64,000 nt of DNA from Xanthostigma xanthostigma (GCA_963575645.1 OY754470.1:44547201-44611200); one strand, 5' to 3'. Shown: positions 10,490 to 22,610, counted from the stretch's first letter. Numbers and translations: made by a program. Notes: generated from the letters alone by a model not told the origin.

Positions 10490-10625
10490 GTCGTGGCTTT
10501 TCGGATTTCAATCGTGTAATATTTATTACTAACTGATGTTTCGGGAACATTGCATTTTACTTCAGTTTCAGGCTTGTTCTGAAGGAATAAATTCACGAAA
10601 CGTCGTTGAATATCCAAAAAAAAAA
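10490..10625 (+). mobile_element. Decayed retroposon fragment with a hammerhead-like core and A-rich tail
   Basis: The ends GGATTTCAAtCG / CGtTGAATATCC are inverted. Just before the A-run at about 10616 is CTGAAGGAATAAATTCACGAAACGTCG (positions 10579-10605: a CTGAAG-stem-GAAACG arrangement). A weaker inverted copy lies near 10530-10556. The pattern resembles the hammerhead-ribozyme segments carried by Penelope-like elements. The key A9 of the core is G here, so it is probably inactive. Confidence 0.3.
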
Positions 10626-11379
10626 AAACATGACAGCAGACACGTTTCTAGAATTTGGTTTTGGGAATGGTTTCCGACAGTTTCTGTTCCTGAGTGTATA
10701 AATATCAAAATATAAAAAAAAATATAAAAAAATGTGCGTGTCAGCTCCGACGCACGACTGAAGTTTACTACTTAGATACGCTGTGTAATGTATTCCATCT
10801 CATTCTTTCGCACGTTAAATCCTACAGATATATATGTTTGCCTCTTTTGAAGCGGTGGAGCGTGCCTCACCAATTGATATTAGTACTCATAAAATTTCCG
10901 TACCGGGTCTTATAACTCAAAATCGTTTCTTAAGGAATAAACTCCAAAAAATAACATTAATACTGCCAATCTTCGGTTTTTTGATAGCACAGGGTACAAA
11001 CTGAAGTTTAAAGTGTTTCGGCGGAAGAGATGAAATGCGGTTAACAAATCTGCAGTATGAACGCTTTTGCCTCTTAGTCACAGATATTTCCATAATAATA
11101 TGTATACAAACTTCAAAGAATATAATTATTTTATCATTATAAGGAGATTTTTTTGTTATGATTTTTCAAAATCTCATGACGTCAATTTGTTAAAATAACC
11201 ACAAATTTACTAAAACAGTTTTTTTTTTGAAATATTCATAATTTACACAAATTTAAGATGAACACAATAATAAATAATTATATATTTTAACCACATTCAA
11301 GAGAGATAAAATTATATAATTTCTGGTTTTTGAATCTTCATGGTCGTTGTCTGCTACCAATTTCAAGCGTAGATATACA

Positions 11380-11656
11380 AGCTTAAGTCTTCGTTCCAAG
11401 TACCTATAGGGTATTTTTTATCCAGCCGAGATCAGATATTTTTTCAACATAGGAGCGGGCATCAATGAAAAATGTTGCAAAATGTAACTCAAAATTTGTC
11501 TGTCCGACAAAAACTTTTGAACGGTAACTATGATCATCATGAAATTTGGACACAACATTCATCTCGGTAAACTAAGATGAATGTGCGTACTCGTGTCTCT
11601 CCCCTCCCATTCGTTCTTTTGCACCCGGTTGAAACCGGGCGGGACCGCTAGTAATT
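11380..11656 (+). mobile_element. Retroposon 3' tail fragment (RTE-like, lepidopteran type)
   Basis: Contains 'aaaacttttgaacggtaact' and 'atgaaatttggacaca' and ends in 'cacccggttgaaaccgggcgggaccgctagt', whose last part recurs at other places in the window (13.7, 17.0, 61.0 kb). Such endings are common tails of lepidopteran non-LTR elements. No reverse transcriptase is left. Confidence 0.4.
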
Positions 11657-12925
11657 TATATATATATCACTGGTATACGATACCATAAAATAAGTACCTA
11701 AAACGAACGACATTTTGATGTTACGTAGATATAGATTCAAAAGTTGATAGTTATTTGAAAATCCATAATCACGTACAAAAATATAATATCGTGTGAGAAG
11801 ATATTGGCAGTTGGCATTCCTGTTCGTGGCGCCGTTATATGTGTTTCCGCAAAACGTGAAATAAAATGTTTGCTTTGTTTTTGATTTTTTCATAATATAA
11901 TGTTTACAAAATATTCGACGTTCGTGCTTGTTTCCTTCCTGAATGGTTGTTGATTGGCGCGTGTGTCGGATTCTGATGTCTGTTTAAGTCGCGGCAGGTG
12001 TATCGAACCTTGATTTTTTTAAATAGATGTGGACAACTTTTAGCTTGCGACAATAACAGGAATATCTTTGCTACGTTCTTTGAAATCAAGACGTTTATGA
12101 GCTGCAGAGTGCAGAGAAGTATAAAATAAATGCTGAGCACAATTTTTCAGGTTTTAATCTAACACCAAATTGACAGTGTCGATTGGTATTAGGTCCAGGT
12201 TTTCATGGCACTTGGTAGTGTTAAGAAAAAAGTGTGAATCTCACCCATACAAGCCATGGGGAAAGTGAAACTCCTTTAGATTTATGATTTATGTGTGTTA
12301 TTCCCAAGAAGTTTCACTTAAAAAAAAAATTCGTATGGATAGCCTATAATAGTAAACAATCACTCGTAACTGAAAATTTTCTCGACAAAACAATTATCTT
12401 TTTATATTTTTCAACATAAAAATCATGAGCAATTGTTGGGCTATTAATCTACTAAAAAGTTAAAGACCAACTAAAATCACAGACATATTTTAATTATTTA
12501 GATAAAGGTGATTCTAGCGAACTGTATGGACAATGCTGACCTTTGTTGTCGGGCGTCTATAATCTACAATAATATATATTATCATTGTTTTGAACTCGAG
12601 TTTTGGCAGATAACGCGTAAGTACATTCTTTTGTTATCGCATAGCATTATGAGCGCAATATGTACCTAAGGCGTAATGTATTTAGATTTCGACTAGTCAA
12701 ATCTAATCATCATTTTTAGGGATCTTTATAGTTTCTATCTGTCCGTCCGTCCGTCTGTATGTCACAGTCCTCCCATCTTCTCATTTATGTACAGTGAATT
12801 TCAGTTAAAATGAAACACCTACCGAAAAAGAACACAACATACAATTAATATTATTTTAATTGAAAAAATAGGAATTACAAAAAAATACTATATACAGAAT
12901 CCTAAAAACAGTATTTAACACAATA
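11657..12925. other. Non-coding, no firm feature
   Basis: AT-rich. A CTGTCCGTCCGTCCGTCTGT microsatellite near 12738-12758 is probably part of an old retroposon tail. Short frames at 11648-11893 and 11904-12140 (- strand) have no recognisable content. Confidence 0.35.
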
Positions 12926-12929
12926 AAAT

Positions 12930-13268
12930 AGTTATCGTAAATGAGCTTTTGCAACTTTTCCTTTATTCCCCTTTCTCTTTTTTTAAATTCTTCTTTGTTA
13001 TTTTTAACCGACTTCAACAAAAAGGAGGAGGTTCTGTGTTCGTCTGTATATTTTTTTTTTATGTATGTTCACCGATTTCTCCGTCAATTATGGACCGATT
13101 TTCAAATTTTTTTTTTATTCGAAAGAGTGCACCTCAGAGGTGGTCCCTTCGGAACCAAGTCAGGATATGATGGTGGAATTCGGAGAAATCGAGGGAAACT
13201 CTCAAATTTCAAAGAAACGCATAATGTTTTTTATGTATGTTCACCGATTTTTAGTGTTAGATTAACAC
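12930..13268 (+). mobile_element. Lepidopteran non-LTR retroposon 3' fragment
   Basis: Starts with 'aaccgacttcaacaaaaagg' and GAGGAGGTTCTGTGTTCG, then 'atgtatgttcaccgatttct' with an accgattttcaaat segment, a very common repeat type in moth and butterfly genomes. The three short frames across it are by-products. It abuts the large inverted repeat that follows. Confidence 0.55.
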
Positions 13269-13278
13269 TAAAAAGAGA

Positions 13279-13493
13279 AAAATAAAATATTTTTAACAAA
13301 AAAATTGAACCGACTTCACACTAAAAAGTGAAAAATAATTGCGTATTAAAATGTTTTGGAGTCGGTGTAGTTCTCGGAATAGATTTCATTTTGGCTGACA
13401 CCGACTCCAAAACATTTCAATACGCAATTATTTTTCACTTTTTAGTGTGAAGTCGGTTCAATTTTTTTGTTAAAAATATTTTTGTAATAATTT
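13279..13493. repeat. Large inverted repeat (fold-back), arms about 90 bp
   Basis: The left arm (13279-13368) is the near-perfect reverse complement of the right arm (13398-13493), with a 29-bp loop. The arms contain ATTGAACCGACTTCACAC and TTTTGGAGTCGGTGT. The CCGACTTC part is shared with the preceding retroposon. Differences are few (for example TTAAAATG against CATTTCAA), so the palindrome is fairly young. Confidence 0.9.
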
Positions 13494-13509
13494 TTTTCTC
13501 TTTTGCTTT

Positions 13510-13702
13510 TTTGTCTTGCAGAAGCTTCTAGTTTGTTTAATTTGTTTAAAGCTATTAGTTCAGAAGCAAGCAAAAAAAAAACTGTTTTGGTACCAAGTAG
13601 CGACATTTGATAGAATTTGCTCGAAGCCATTAGTTCAAACGCCGGGCCACAAACGGAATTATACTATCGTACCCGGGTGAATCGGAACGGACCGCTAGTT
13701 AA
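13510..13702 (-). mobile_element. Retroposon tail, antisense (RTE-like)
   Basis: Shares 'agctattagttcagaagcaa', 'aaaaaaactgtttt' and 'gcgacatttgatagaatttg' with copies at 17.1-17.3 kb (+) and 18.1-18.3 kb (-). Ends with 'acccgggtgaatcggaacgg' and ACCGCTAGT. Confidence 0.5.
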
Positions 13703-14159
13703 TGTATAAAGTTTGCCCACTGCTGTATTTGCAGATACAGCGTTGTTATTAAAGTACACTATCCGATGCCGCGACTGTACATAGCAAACGCAGCTGGCAA
13801 GGCTGTCCTAAAGTGAAATTCAGGAGGTATTGACCCTTGAACAATGCGCATTCGCGGTTGTTTATAATTATATGGCGTAAATCATTTGTCTCAGTGACTG
13901 CAGTTTGGGGTCAGTTGCATATTAAAAACAACATAAACTGACAAAAATTGCAATATTATATTAATAGAGAGAGAACTTGGCACGTTATGTTTTTTTTCAA
14001 CGTAAAGTAAAAATTTAAGCCTCTTGTAAATATATTTAAAACGTAAAATTAAAAATATTAAGCATAGTTTAAAAAACGCGTGTTAAAAATGGTTTTTAAA
14101 ATTCGCTCCGAAAGACTGACCTGACGTCACTGCGTTGAATTTTCATATCAGATCACAAG

Positions 14160-14420
14160 TGGAACATACTAGCGTCTCGGTCCGGCTTCGCCCGAATTGC
14201 CACCGTTTTTTACGTCGACTTACTTTGCAAAATTGGTCTCCACGAAAAACTGTTTTATTTTAACGCGATAATATATAGCCTATATCCATCCGCAGAAGGG
14301 TCATTCTAAATATCGATGAAAACATTTTTGAAATCGGGTGAGTAGTTTCGGAGATTACCTCCTACATTCAAACTTACAAACTTTACCTCTGTAATATCAG
14401 GCCAGTAAAATGACGAACTC
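14160..14420 (+). mobile_element. Retroposon tail fragment (RTE-like)
   Basis: Begins with CGGTCCGGCTTCGCCCGAAT, followed by a 'cgtcgacttactttgcaaaa' and 'tctccacgaaaaactgtttt' segment. The same arrangement recurs at 46.74 and 51.2 kb. Coding capacity lost. Confidence 0.5.
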
Positions 14421-16483
14421 AGTTTCCATTGATTCGAAAATTAGAACTTTTCCATGGTTACGATATTGAATTTTGACAAGATAGAAGCAAAAAACTGATA
14501 AACATAGCTTTTAAAACTCTTCTTTAACGTTTTTTAACAAGTTCCGGTCATCGCACGAAGGTATAATTTTGATAGATTGTGTATCATACTTATAGAAATG
14601 TTCCCTCAAATTTGCATCCTTTTGCGATTTTGTGGAAATGTTTAGGGTCAAATCATCTTCATTTTACTGGCCTACTATTGGGTATCGTTGTATGCGTCGC
14701 TATTCTGGATGTAAAAAGTAAAAATATTAATATTTCTATGAATATTGGTGTTCATGAATATTTTCGTTGATTTTCAAAATACTGTCAATATTAGCGACCC
14801 TACAAATTGCGATTATTTGCACAACTTCAAATCTAAAACTAGATGATTGGAAATTTTGGCGGTTATTAATAATAGTGTAATGCCGATGGATATAGGCGTA
14901 ACCCATAGAAGATCGTATTTTAGTTCGGAATGAGGTTAACGTGTTGTTAAACTGCTTCTGTTAAAAACTCATGATCAGAAGAACTACTTCTTGGATAAAT
15001 ATTTATAATACCTATACAGAGAGATACGTGACTGATGATGGTACACATAGGCAGGTTTACGTCTGCATACGTACTGTCTACTGAATGCATTGACAGAATG
15101 TTAAGATATAAATTATATGGCCATATATGATCCGTATTCCGTATGTCGTCTTTCTAGTCGGATGCATGCGTCAGATGGTGTAATATATAGGTTAGTGAAA
15201 TTAGAAAGATTTTTACCCGCGCGACATTCGGTCTGCAATGGGGGAGAAATTGTATTTGATTTGCATAGATACTTGCAAATTTCCGTTGTTGATATCATTC
15301 GATCATATTTATTTATAGGGAGAGAGATGGTGACAGAAATGGTCAAGGAGCACTTGGTAGCAGAAACGCTATACTCTGAGCCCCCCTCTAGAAATCCGCT
15401 TAATGGAGTAGGGGTCTAGCGGGTTGCGGTAAGACGCTGAGGCACTTAAAAAAACCGGGAAAATACAAATTTACCCCCTGCAGAAACATTCAAAATCCTT
15501 TAAAAAAATCAAGAAAAAATGTCAAAAAAATAAAAAATTTAATTTGAAGTTGAAACTTGACAATGGTTGATTCGGTGGCCCGGAATACAAGAAAAAATTT
15601 TCGTGGCTCCAAGTGATCTCACTTCCTTTCGATGATTCTTTAAAATTTGCACAAGCAAAAATTCGCGTCCTCGCTCGGTGGCAGAAATTCTTACCAGGCT
15701 TTCTATTAGTACCCAAAAAATCTGAAAAAAATAATATCTGCCAATTTTGTCACTGCTAGATCATAATCTGCCAATTTAATGTATTTACCTGAATACCGTG
15801 TTTTTGCAAGGTCGATTTTGGCATTTTGTAACTCGGGATTAGCCTTAAAATAAACTTAAAAAAACGATGAACAATTGATGATACCTATCACCACTATCCG
15901 AAATTTGTACCCAATCACTGTACAACAAAACAATACAACAATTATATATTATTATATTATTGGTATATATTCTATATAAGTTGCCAGTGGGCATTCAATG
16001 ATTCAAATCACAACAATACCTGACTACATCCGTTAGTCTGTTTCCGCTTTGTCACATCACAACAATATTGTACCTGTACAAAGGCTAATCTCGCGTGTAT
16101 ACGGTATTTTTAACATTTTGTTATTTCCTTTTTCAAATCATTCGAGCGAGAAGTCAATAGTTACTGCAGCCAAACCTGACCAATCTTTCACTGCGTGCTC
16201 CGATGGATAAATTTAATTCTCGCTTTGACTGCATTATTATCTCTTCACTGCAGCAGTCTGGATGAAATCGACTGATATAGAATTATAGAACCGGAGTTTA
16301 ATTTTTACATGTTGGTTGAGTTCCGATGACAATACATTTTGGCGAAAACTAAAAAATTAAATAGTAAAAAACATTTTTTAAAAACAAGCTTTCATTTTTA
16401 AATGCCCTAAAAAGAAGAAAATAAACTTTAAATTAAACCAAACCCAGCCATTCATTACATAATACAATTTATATGATATAGAA
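14421..16483. other. Non-coding, unassigned
   Basis: Mostly plain AT-rich sequence. A 100-codon frame at 15117-15419 has no recognisable domain. 15420-15730 is a slightly more GC-rich patch that could be an old transposon, but no ends are visible. Confidence 0.3.
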
Positions 16484-16786
16484 CAGGCCTGGGCAAATGG
16501 CGGCCCGCGGGCCGGATCCGGCCCGCAGCACAATTTTGTCCGGCCCGCGAAGCAATTTATAAATTTTAGAAAAATAGTAAAGAAATAGCAAGGGCCAGAA
16601 CAGACGAAAAAAGGACCTAAGGAGCTTTTTGTTTGCTCTCCAAATGTGGAAATAGAATATGAGGACCTTTTTGTTTTTTGCTCTGCAAATTTTTGTCCCA
16701 TGGTCAAATTTTCATCAGCTGTATGGCCCGCGGTCAAATTTTCATCAGCTATGTGGCCCGGCGACGAAAAGATTTGCCCGCCGCTG
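16484..16786. mobile_element. hAT-like MITE, 303 bp
   Basis: Ends CAGGCCTGGGCAAATGGCGG / ...ATTTGCCCGCCGCTG, flanked by the 8-bp duplication ATATAGAA (16476-16483 and 16787-16794). The 5'-CAG start, 8-bp duplication and GC-rich GGCCCGCGG subterminal repeats fit hAT. No transposase. Confidence 0.85.
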
Positions 16787-17040
16787 ATATAGAAGCTTGT
16801 CGCGAGATTTTCCTGTGTAAATAAACAAGAAGTGACGGCGCTGATGGTGGAAATACGTGTCACTAGACGGTTAAAATTATCTTTTTATTTCAGTAATGTT
16901 TAAAAACGTGAGACACTCGCTGCATCAAATAAAATATAGGTACAGTGTTTGTCCCACATTGTTGAGGAGACATTCTTTTTTTTGTCTAGTGTTTATTTCG
17001 GTGCAATGAAAGTTCTTCTTTATTTTTATTAAATACTGGC

Positions 17041-17295
17041 AGTCCGTCCCGGTTTCACCCGGGTGGGATAGATATAATTCTGCAAAATGTATTTCGTTTG
17101 CGGCCCGGCATCTGAACTAATAGCTTTGAGCAAATTCTACCAGATTTGCTTCTGAATTAATAGCTTTGAGCTAATTCTATCAGATGTCTCTACTTGCTAC
17201 TAAAACAGTTTTTTTTTGTTTGCTTCTGAACTAATAGTTTTGCGTAAATTCTATCAGATGTCGTTACATGTTACTAAAACAGTTTTTTTGAGAAA
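17041..17295 (+). mobile_element. Retroposon tail cluster (RTE-like), internally duplicated
   Basis: Starts 'gtcccggtttcacccgggtg' and then repeats the unit 'gcttctgaactaatagcttt ... tctatcagatgtc' three times, the last two followed by 'actaaaacagttttttt'. Related to 13510-13702 and 18120-18345 in the opposite orientation. Confidence 0.5.
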
Positions 17296-17689
17296 ACGCC
17301 GTATATATGTTTTTAAATAGTGTTTTTTTATTTAGCGTTTTTGTGACCTTTGATCTAACTAATGTTTCCGGTAAAATCTAAAACACATGGTTCTTTTAAT
17401 AATTGCATCCTGCCGTTTAGTAGTCTTGTAAGAGTAAGAAAATTAACTATACGCAGACCGCCACCTTTGAGAACATGAGTTTCATATTAAACCTTAGTTA
17501 ACAGTATAAACATGTGACAGTCGCGCGTGCCTCGTGAGTTGCATTACGAAACAAGTGACAATGCACGCGTACCATATTAAAACAATAAAAATCTCTAATA
17601 AAAACCATCAGGTGGGTATTAATGTTGCAAATAATATGACGTAACCATAAATTCAGTGAGTATAATGCAAAATGGCATTCGTTAGATTT

Positions 17690-18670
17690 TGCCATTCCAA
17701 CTCCACAAAAAGGGACGGGTACCAATTTAGGTCAAAATTTGCTTTTCAAAATTTTACAAAAAAATCCCTCGAATCCAAAAATACTTTTCGTAAAGTCTGT
17801 GAGTCAGTTTGTCTGTGAACATGATACAGGTCGAACGGATGAGCGGATTGAAATCAAATTTTGGAAGGATATTAATTGATATGCAAATGTTAAGTGCACT
17901 AAAAAAATTTACACACGCGCAGAACACATAATATATGCTGTAACGTTTTTTTTTTTTTAATTATCTATATATTATATAAAATCTCGTGTTACGAGTTCGT
18001 ACCCGCTAATCTGCGAAACCACTGAACCGATTTTAATAAAATTTAGTAAACAGTTTTTATTAAATATTTTGTACAAAAGTACGGTGTTTTGTGAAAATAA
18101 ATTGTTTTAATAACATGTAGCGACATCTCATAGAATTCGCTCAAAGCTATTAGTTCAGAAGCAAACAAAAAAAAACTGTTTTAATACCAAGTAGCGACAT
18201 CTGATAGAAATCGCTCAAAGGTATTAGTTCAGAAGCAAATCTGGTGTAATTTGCTCAAAGCTAATAATTTCAGACGCCGGGCCGCAAACGAAATACTGCA
18301 TTTTGCAGAATTATACCTATCTATCGCACCCGGGTGAAGTATAATAGAATAGTTTTTGTAACGGTTTGTGATTCTACTTAGTTTCGTAAAAAAGAGTTTC
18401 AGAAATATTTCGAAAATAAAAAAATCAGCTGTACTTTTGTTCTGAATATCTGTCAAAAAAAATTAGGTAGCCGGAAAGTACGCTTTGGTTAATTTTTGCA
18501 TGTGATACCGTATTATGTAATCATGCAAACCAACCGCAAATATACTATTAATTACTAGTCGTTACCCTCGTCACCGCACGTGGTAACAAATTTTATTTAT
18601 TACAATATGTCAAATTTCAATACTTTTGAGGTTGGAATGGTCCCGTCGTCCAATTGGCTGAAATTTTTTC
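17690..18670 (-). mobile_element. DNA-transposon-like repeat, 'CCATTCCAAC' family, interrupted copy
   Basis: Inner ends GCCATTCCAACTCC and GAGGTTGGAATGGT form an imperfect inverted repeat. The body matches, in reverse, the copies at 35978-36452 and 42941-43560, including 'ttttgacctaaa', 'gcgcatgcgc'-type segments and 'gctgattttt'. The copy is split by about 0.39 kb of RTE-like material at about 17945-18335. No coding capacity; superfamily unknown. Confidence 0.6.
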
Positions 18671-19042
18671 CTTGCATTTCGTGGATTAATCCCCTACCGA
18701 AAAATGAGTATTGTTTTACAGGAAGGAAACTGTCAGTTACGCTTTAGGTATTTGAGACCCTCGATATTATCTGTGCTGTGTTTTGTAGTATATGTTAATG
18801 CTATGGTAGAGAGTAAAGTGAAGGTGCTTTGGTCTGAGGGCGTATTTTTTACGTAGAAAATCAAGTGCAGTCGACCGCGGTCAGGTGATTCAGAAGCCGT
18901 TATATTTCAGTGATCTCATTCGGTGACGAAATCAGTGCCTCAGACACCATAACTCTGAATCTATATACTTAACCGTTAAAATAAATAGGTACTTATATAT
19001 TTATTACAAGATTTGTGCGCACGAATCTTGAATTGTATATGT
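18671..19042. other. Non-coding, no recognised feature
   Basis: Plain AT-rich sequence. No repeats or exon-like segments recognised. Confidence 0.35.
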
Positions 19043-19772
19043 TACGGTCTATACCCGAATTCGGGCAATGGCCGAAATAAATGCGCAAAACTAGTTTTGA
19101 CCAACGAATATTTACCAAGCCTGAAATCTTACATTTAAACGAGTATTGAGTGTTATAAAATGAGCAAAACTAGTTTTGCGCATTTTCAGTGGACAAAATA
19201 CGGACAGTACTAGTATGGCATCGGAATCTTCTTTGCGTTTTTTAATTAACTTTTCCACATCAATGATAATTATTATAACAAAGCGATTTATTCTTCTGTA
19301 TTGCTTAGCAGACAGAGGTTTTAATTCAGCTTTCAATAAATTTGCTTTCTTAACCTCACTTAGTGTAAGTAAGGTATTTATGTTTCGTCATAAAATTATG
19401 TGACAGAAGCCTCCAATAGGCGAACTAGTTGAGCCTCGAATTCATCTTGCATTTTTACTTAATTTTTACACTGAATATTCCACAATTATATTAATTATAA
19501 CATTCAGGAGAACAATTCAATAGATAGGTACATAAATAAGAACATAACCCTACTTTTGTTCGGGTTTGGACGTTTATTGAATGAAACAAGCAGAACTAGT
19601 ACTGTCCGTTCAAAAATGAACAGAACTAGTTTTGACCAATTAAAAATGCGCTCATATTATAACACACAATACCCGTTGAAATGTAAGATTTCGGGTTTGG
19701 GCAATATTCGTTGGTCAAAACTAGTTTTGCGCATTTATTTCGATCATTGACCGAATTCGGGTATAGACCGTA
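19043..19772. mobile_element. Transposon with long inverted ends and CAAAACTAGTTTTG palindromes
   Basis: The ends TACGGTCTATACCCGAATTC / complement are inverted over roughly 170 bp each. The arms hold several copies of AAAACTAGTTTTG, itself a palindrome, next to 'gcgcat'. The 730-bp unit has no intact frame; the interior is AT-rich. No clear target duplication, so the superfamily is unassigned. Confidence 0.75.
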
Positions 19773-20190
19773 TCATATATACTTTTTGGCAGTGAAACTG
19801 CGGGAATAATAATGGTATATTATCGTAGTAAAATACTAAAACAAAATATTGTCCATGAACTTGTATAGGTACTTAATATTAATAATAATTATATTACTGT
19901 AAAATTATACAGTCTGTTTATTTATAGAAAAAACTTTGTTTGTTGGAAGTGTAACTTTAATTAAATTTTTTTTTAAATGAAATGTGTTTCCTAGAAGTCC
20001 AGAAAACTCTCTGTTAAAAAATGATCCACACTACGAATTTTATAATCATTATTTTTTTAAATAATATGTAATGCACATTTTGGGATTATTAATTTTTAAA
20101 AATAATCGGCAATTATAATTCTGCAGTTGCATTATTAGAAGTAATGCATTATTTCGCCCGAGTAATTACGGGTATGCAACGTTCTTACAC
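19773..20190. other. Non-coding, no recognised feature
   Basis: AT-rich, without visible inverted repeats or exon-like segments. Confidence 0.35.
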
Positions 20191-20703
20191 AAAGGACCCC
20201 ACACAAACCTTATGGGATTTGGTTCTCGGTTAAATTGATCGAAATTGGTTTTATTTTATAGTTTAAAGGTCACTAAGAAAAAGTGTCCATGGCCGCATAG
20301 CCTAAAAACCAATAGATTTTTAGCTACAGATATGTTTAGCGAGATTTTAGATATAGGGATATCTATTGAATTCACAACATGTTCCATGTTCAACTTTAGT
20401 TCTTTTTTTTAGAAATAGAAAAATAGTTGAAAACTAGGTAATGTTGGATGTTGTTGCCCTGTATAATAAAATAATCTCTTATTCGGATTCAGCGCACTCG
20501 AAAACATATTTCTAGAGCTTAGGATTTTTTAAGATTGTGAATTCAATGGATATCCCTATATCTAAAATCTCCCTAAACATATCTGTAGCTAAAAAATCTA
20601 TTGGGTTTTAGGCTATGCAACCTTTAAAACTATGTAAAATAAAACCATTTTCGATCAATTTAACCAAGAACCAAATCCCAATAAGGTTTGTGCGGGGTCC
20701 TTT
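20191..20703. repeat. Fold-back element with about 170-190-bp arms
   Basis: The left arm (20191-20381) and right arm (about 20533-20703) are reverse complements at high identity, starting AAAGGACCCCACACAAACC. They share a segment with 'gatatccctatatctaaaat'. The loop is about 150 bp. No coding frame; probably a MITE of a long-TIR family. Confidence 0.85.
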
Positions 20704-20858
20704 TTGTGGTAGTTGGAAAGACACATTTTAAACGAATGTTTTCACCTTGAGAACGCTATTTGTGGAGGTTGCACCGCACTAATTTTGATTCAAAGTATCC
20801 TAACTCGATACCCTTTCCATAATTTTGTGAAAGAACTCGTCATCTCGCACGTGTCATT

Positions 20859-21341
20859 CAGTGCCGGATTAAGACTCCTTGATGCCCTAAGCATTTCTTG
20901 CGTATGAGCTCCATCTCTAATATGTTCAGTTTAAAAAAAATTCAAATTGATGAAAAAAGTTAAAAAGCATAGATTTTTAAGAAAAAAATTGAATTTTACA
21001 ATCAATGCTCCCATTGAAAATTTGGCTGTTTATAAAATCGGACCTTAGGCATTTTTATACAATTAATAGAAAAAACTTTAAAACTAGAAAAATTGAACTA
21101 ATTGAAAAAATGTTTTTTTCGTTTTCATTTTCAAAAATAAATTATTATTTATTTTTTACTTTTATAGTTCTAAAGACAGTTTTATATCAGTAAATAAAAT
21201 GTTTGAGAACATAACAAAAAGAAAAATTGTTGACACGGTTTAGTGAGGTAATTTTCATTTTTGAGTGGTACTTCTTGGTGCCCCCTGAGACGCGATGCCC
21301 TAAGCAATTGCTTAATTTGCATATAGGTTAATCCGGCACTG
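20859..21341. mobile_element. hAT-like element, 483 bp
   Basis: Ends CAGTGCCGGATTAA / TTAATCCGGCACTG with an exact 8-bp duplication GTGTCATT (20851-20858, 21342-21349). 'gatgccctaagca' occurs near both ends. Interior AT-rich, no transposase. Shares its ends with the element at 50721. Confidence 0.9.
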
Positions 21342-21829
21342 GTGTCATTGAATCCGCATGTTCCAGAAGACCTTTCATGTTTGACCCGTAGACCTAAAAG
21401 CTATGTTATTTTAATGTAAACAGGCGGATTTGACTGTATTTAACAAATTTGTTGCGTGGAAAGGGGTACTAACGGTTGACGATGGCGGTACGCACCGGTC
21501 GGAAATAGCGGCTTCTGAACATACGCCTCATAATTTGTTGCATTAGGATTCTTTTTCCGTTATTAGCTTGTTACGTTGCATGTGGAACACTGCACTTGCC
21601 TGCATTATATTGCATATTTACAGAGGATGTTGCACTTTGCAATTACTGGATTTGAATCGCCATTACGTTATATAACAACAATAAATGGTGCGTTGAAATA
21701 TATACCGGAAATTAAAATAATTGTACATGGAGTTATTTTTATTATATTTTTGTAAGCAGTTTCCTGTTTCTATAATTTATTAGTTTTTTTTTGTTTTATA
21801 TGTAGGGACTTTTCTGACAAACTGTTGGT

Positions 21830-22370
21830 CAGCGTTGCCAGACGTCCCGATTTTGGCGGGACATCCCGATTTTTAAATCAAAATTAAATATCCCGCGCGG
21901 GACAGGCTCAGTCCCGCTTTTCGGGGATACCTCGGGGATAACTTTAAAAGAAGTTAAATCTTCACAGAAATATCATGAATAAGTAATTCTTATAAATAAT
22001 TATTCTCTTATTGTAAGTTGCAATTTGTAACACTCACTCCACAGACAATTGTTTAAAACGCCATATTTTTCTAATAAAACTTTTTTGATTTTGATTTCTG
22101 TTTTTTTTTTTTTATTCTGAAGACGGATAAGACTCTACTATTTAACGATAGATAAAATATTATATTTTTATTAAAATACATTTTCTATGGCTATTTTTGC
22201 TATCTATTGTCACATAAACGTAATTTTAATTCAAATAAAAAGAGGTATTTGAAAACTTCTGATTATATACGTTTTTTTACTATGTCGCGCTTTCGACGAA
22301 AGAATTCCGCTGTTTTCACTCAAAGAGTTCCAAAATCCCGACTTGACAAAAAAAAAACCTGGCAACGCTG
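21830..22370. mobile_element. hAT-like MITE, 541 bp, TCCCG subterminal repeats
   Basis: Ends CAGCGTTGCCAG / CTGGCAACGCTG. The flanks CTGTTGGT and CTGCTGGT (21822-21829, 22371-22378) match at 7 of 8 bases. Near the left end TCCCG/CGGGA motifs are packed closely and one recurs at the right end, as expected for hAT transposase-binding sites. No intact frame. Confidence 0.85.
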
Positions 22371-22610
22371 CTGCTGGTACAATGTTCGATGAAATCGATA
22401 TGGTTTAAAACATGTTTTCTACTGAATGAATATCTCTAAAAAATATATAATTTTGGAAAGACTGTTAACTTATTACTTTATTTCCTAACTTGGTAGAGAA
22501 AGAGTGGCTGCAGTTTGGAGTTCCACAATTTTTTTATTGAATTTGTGAACTAAATGATACGTTATAAGCTGAAACATCTATCACGTTGAACATAAAAACT
22601 GTCTAATTTC

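Noticed and set aside
15117-15419. 100-codon + frame
   Set aside because: No recognisable domain, no splice signals, and an overlapping antisense frame of similar length; consistent with chance.
17498-17725. 75-codon - frame
   Set aside because: Overlaps a repeat boundary; chance frame.
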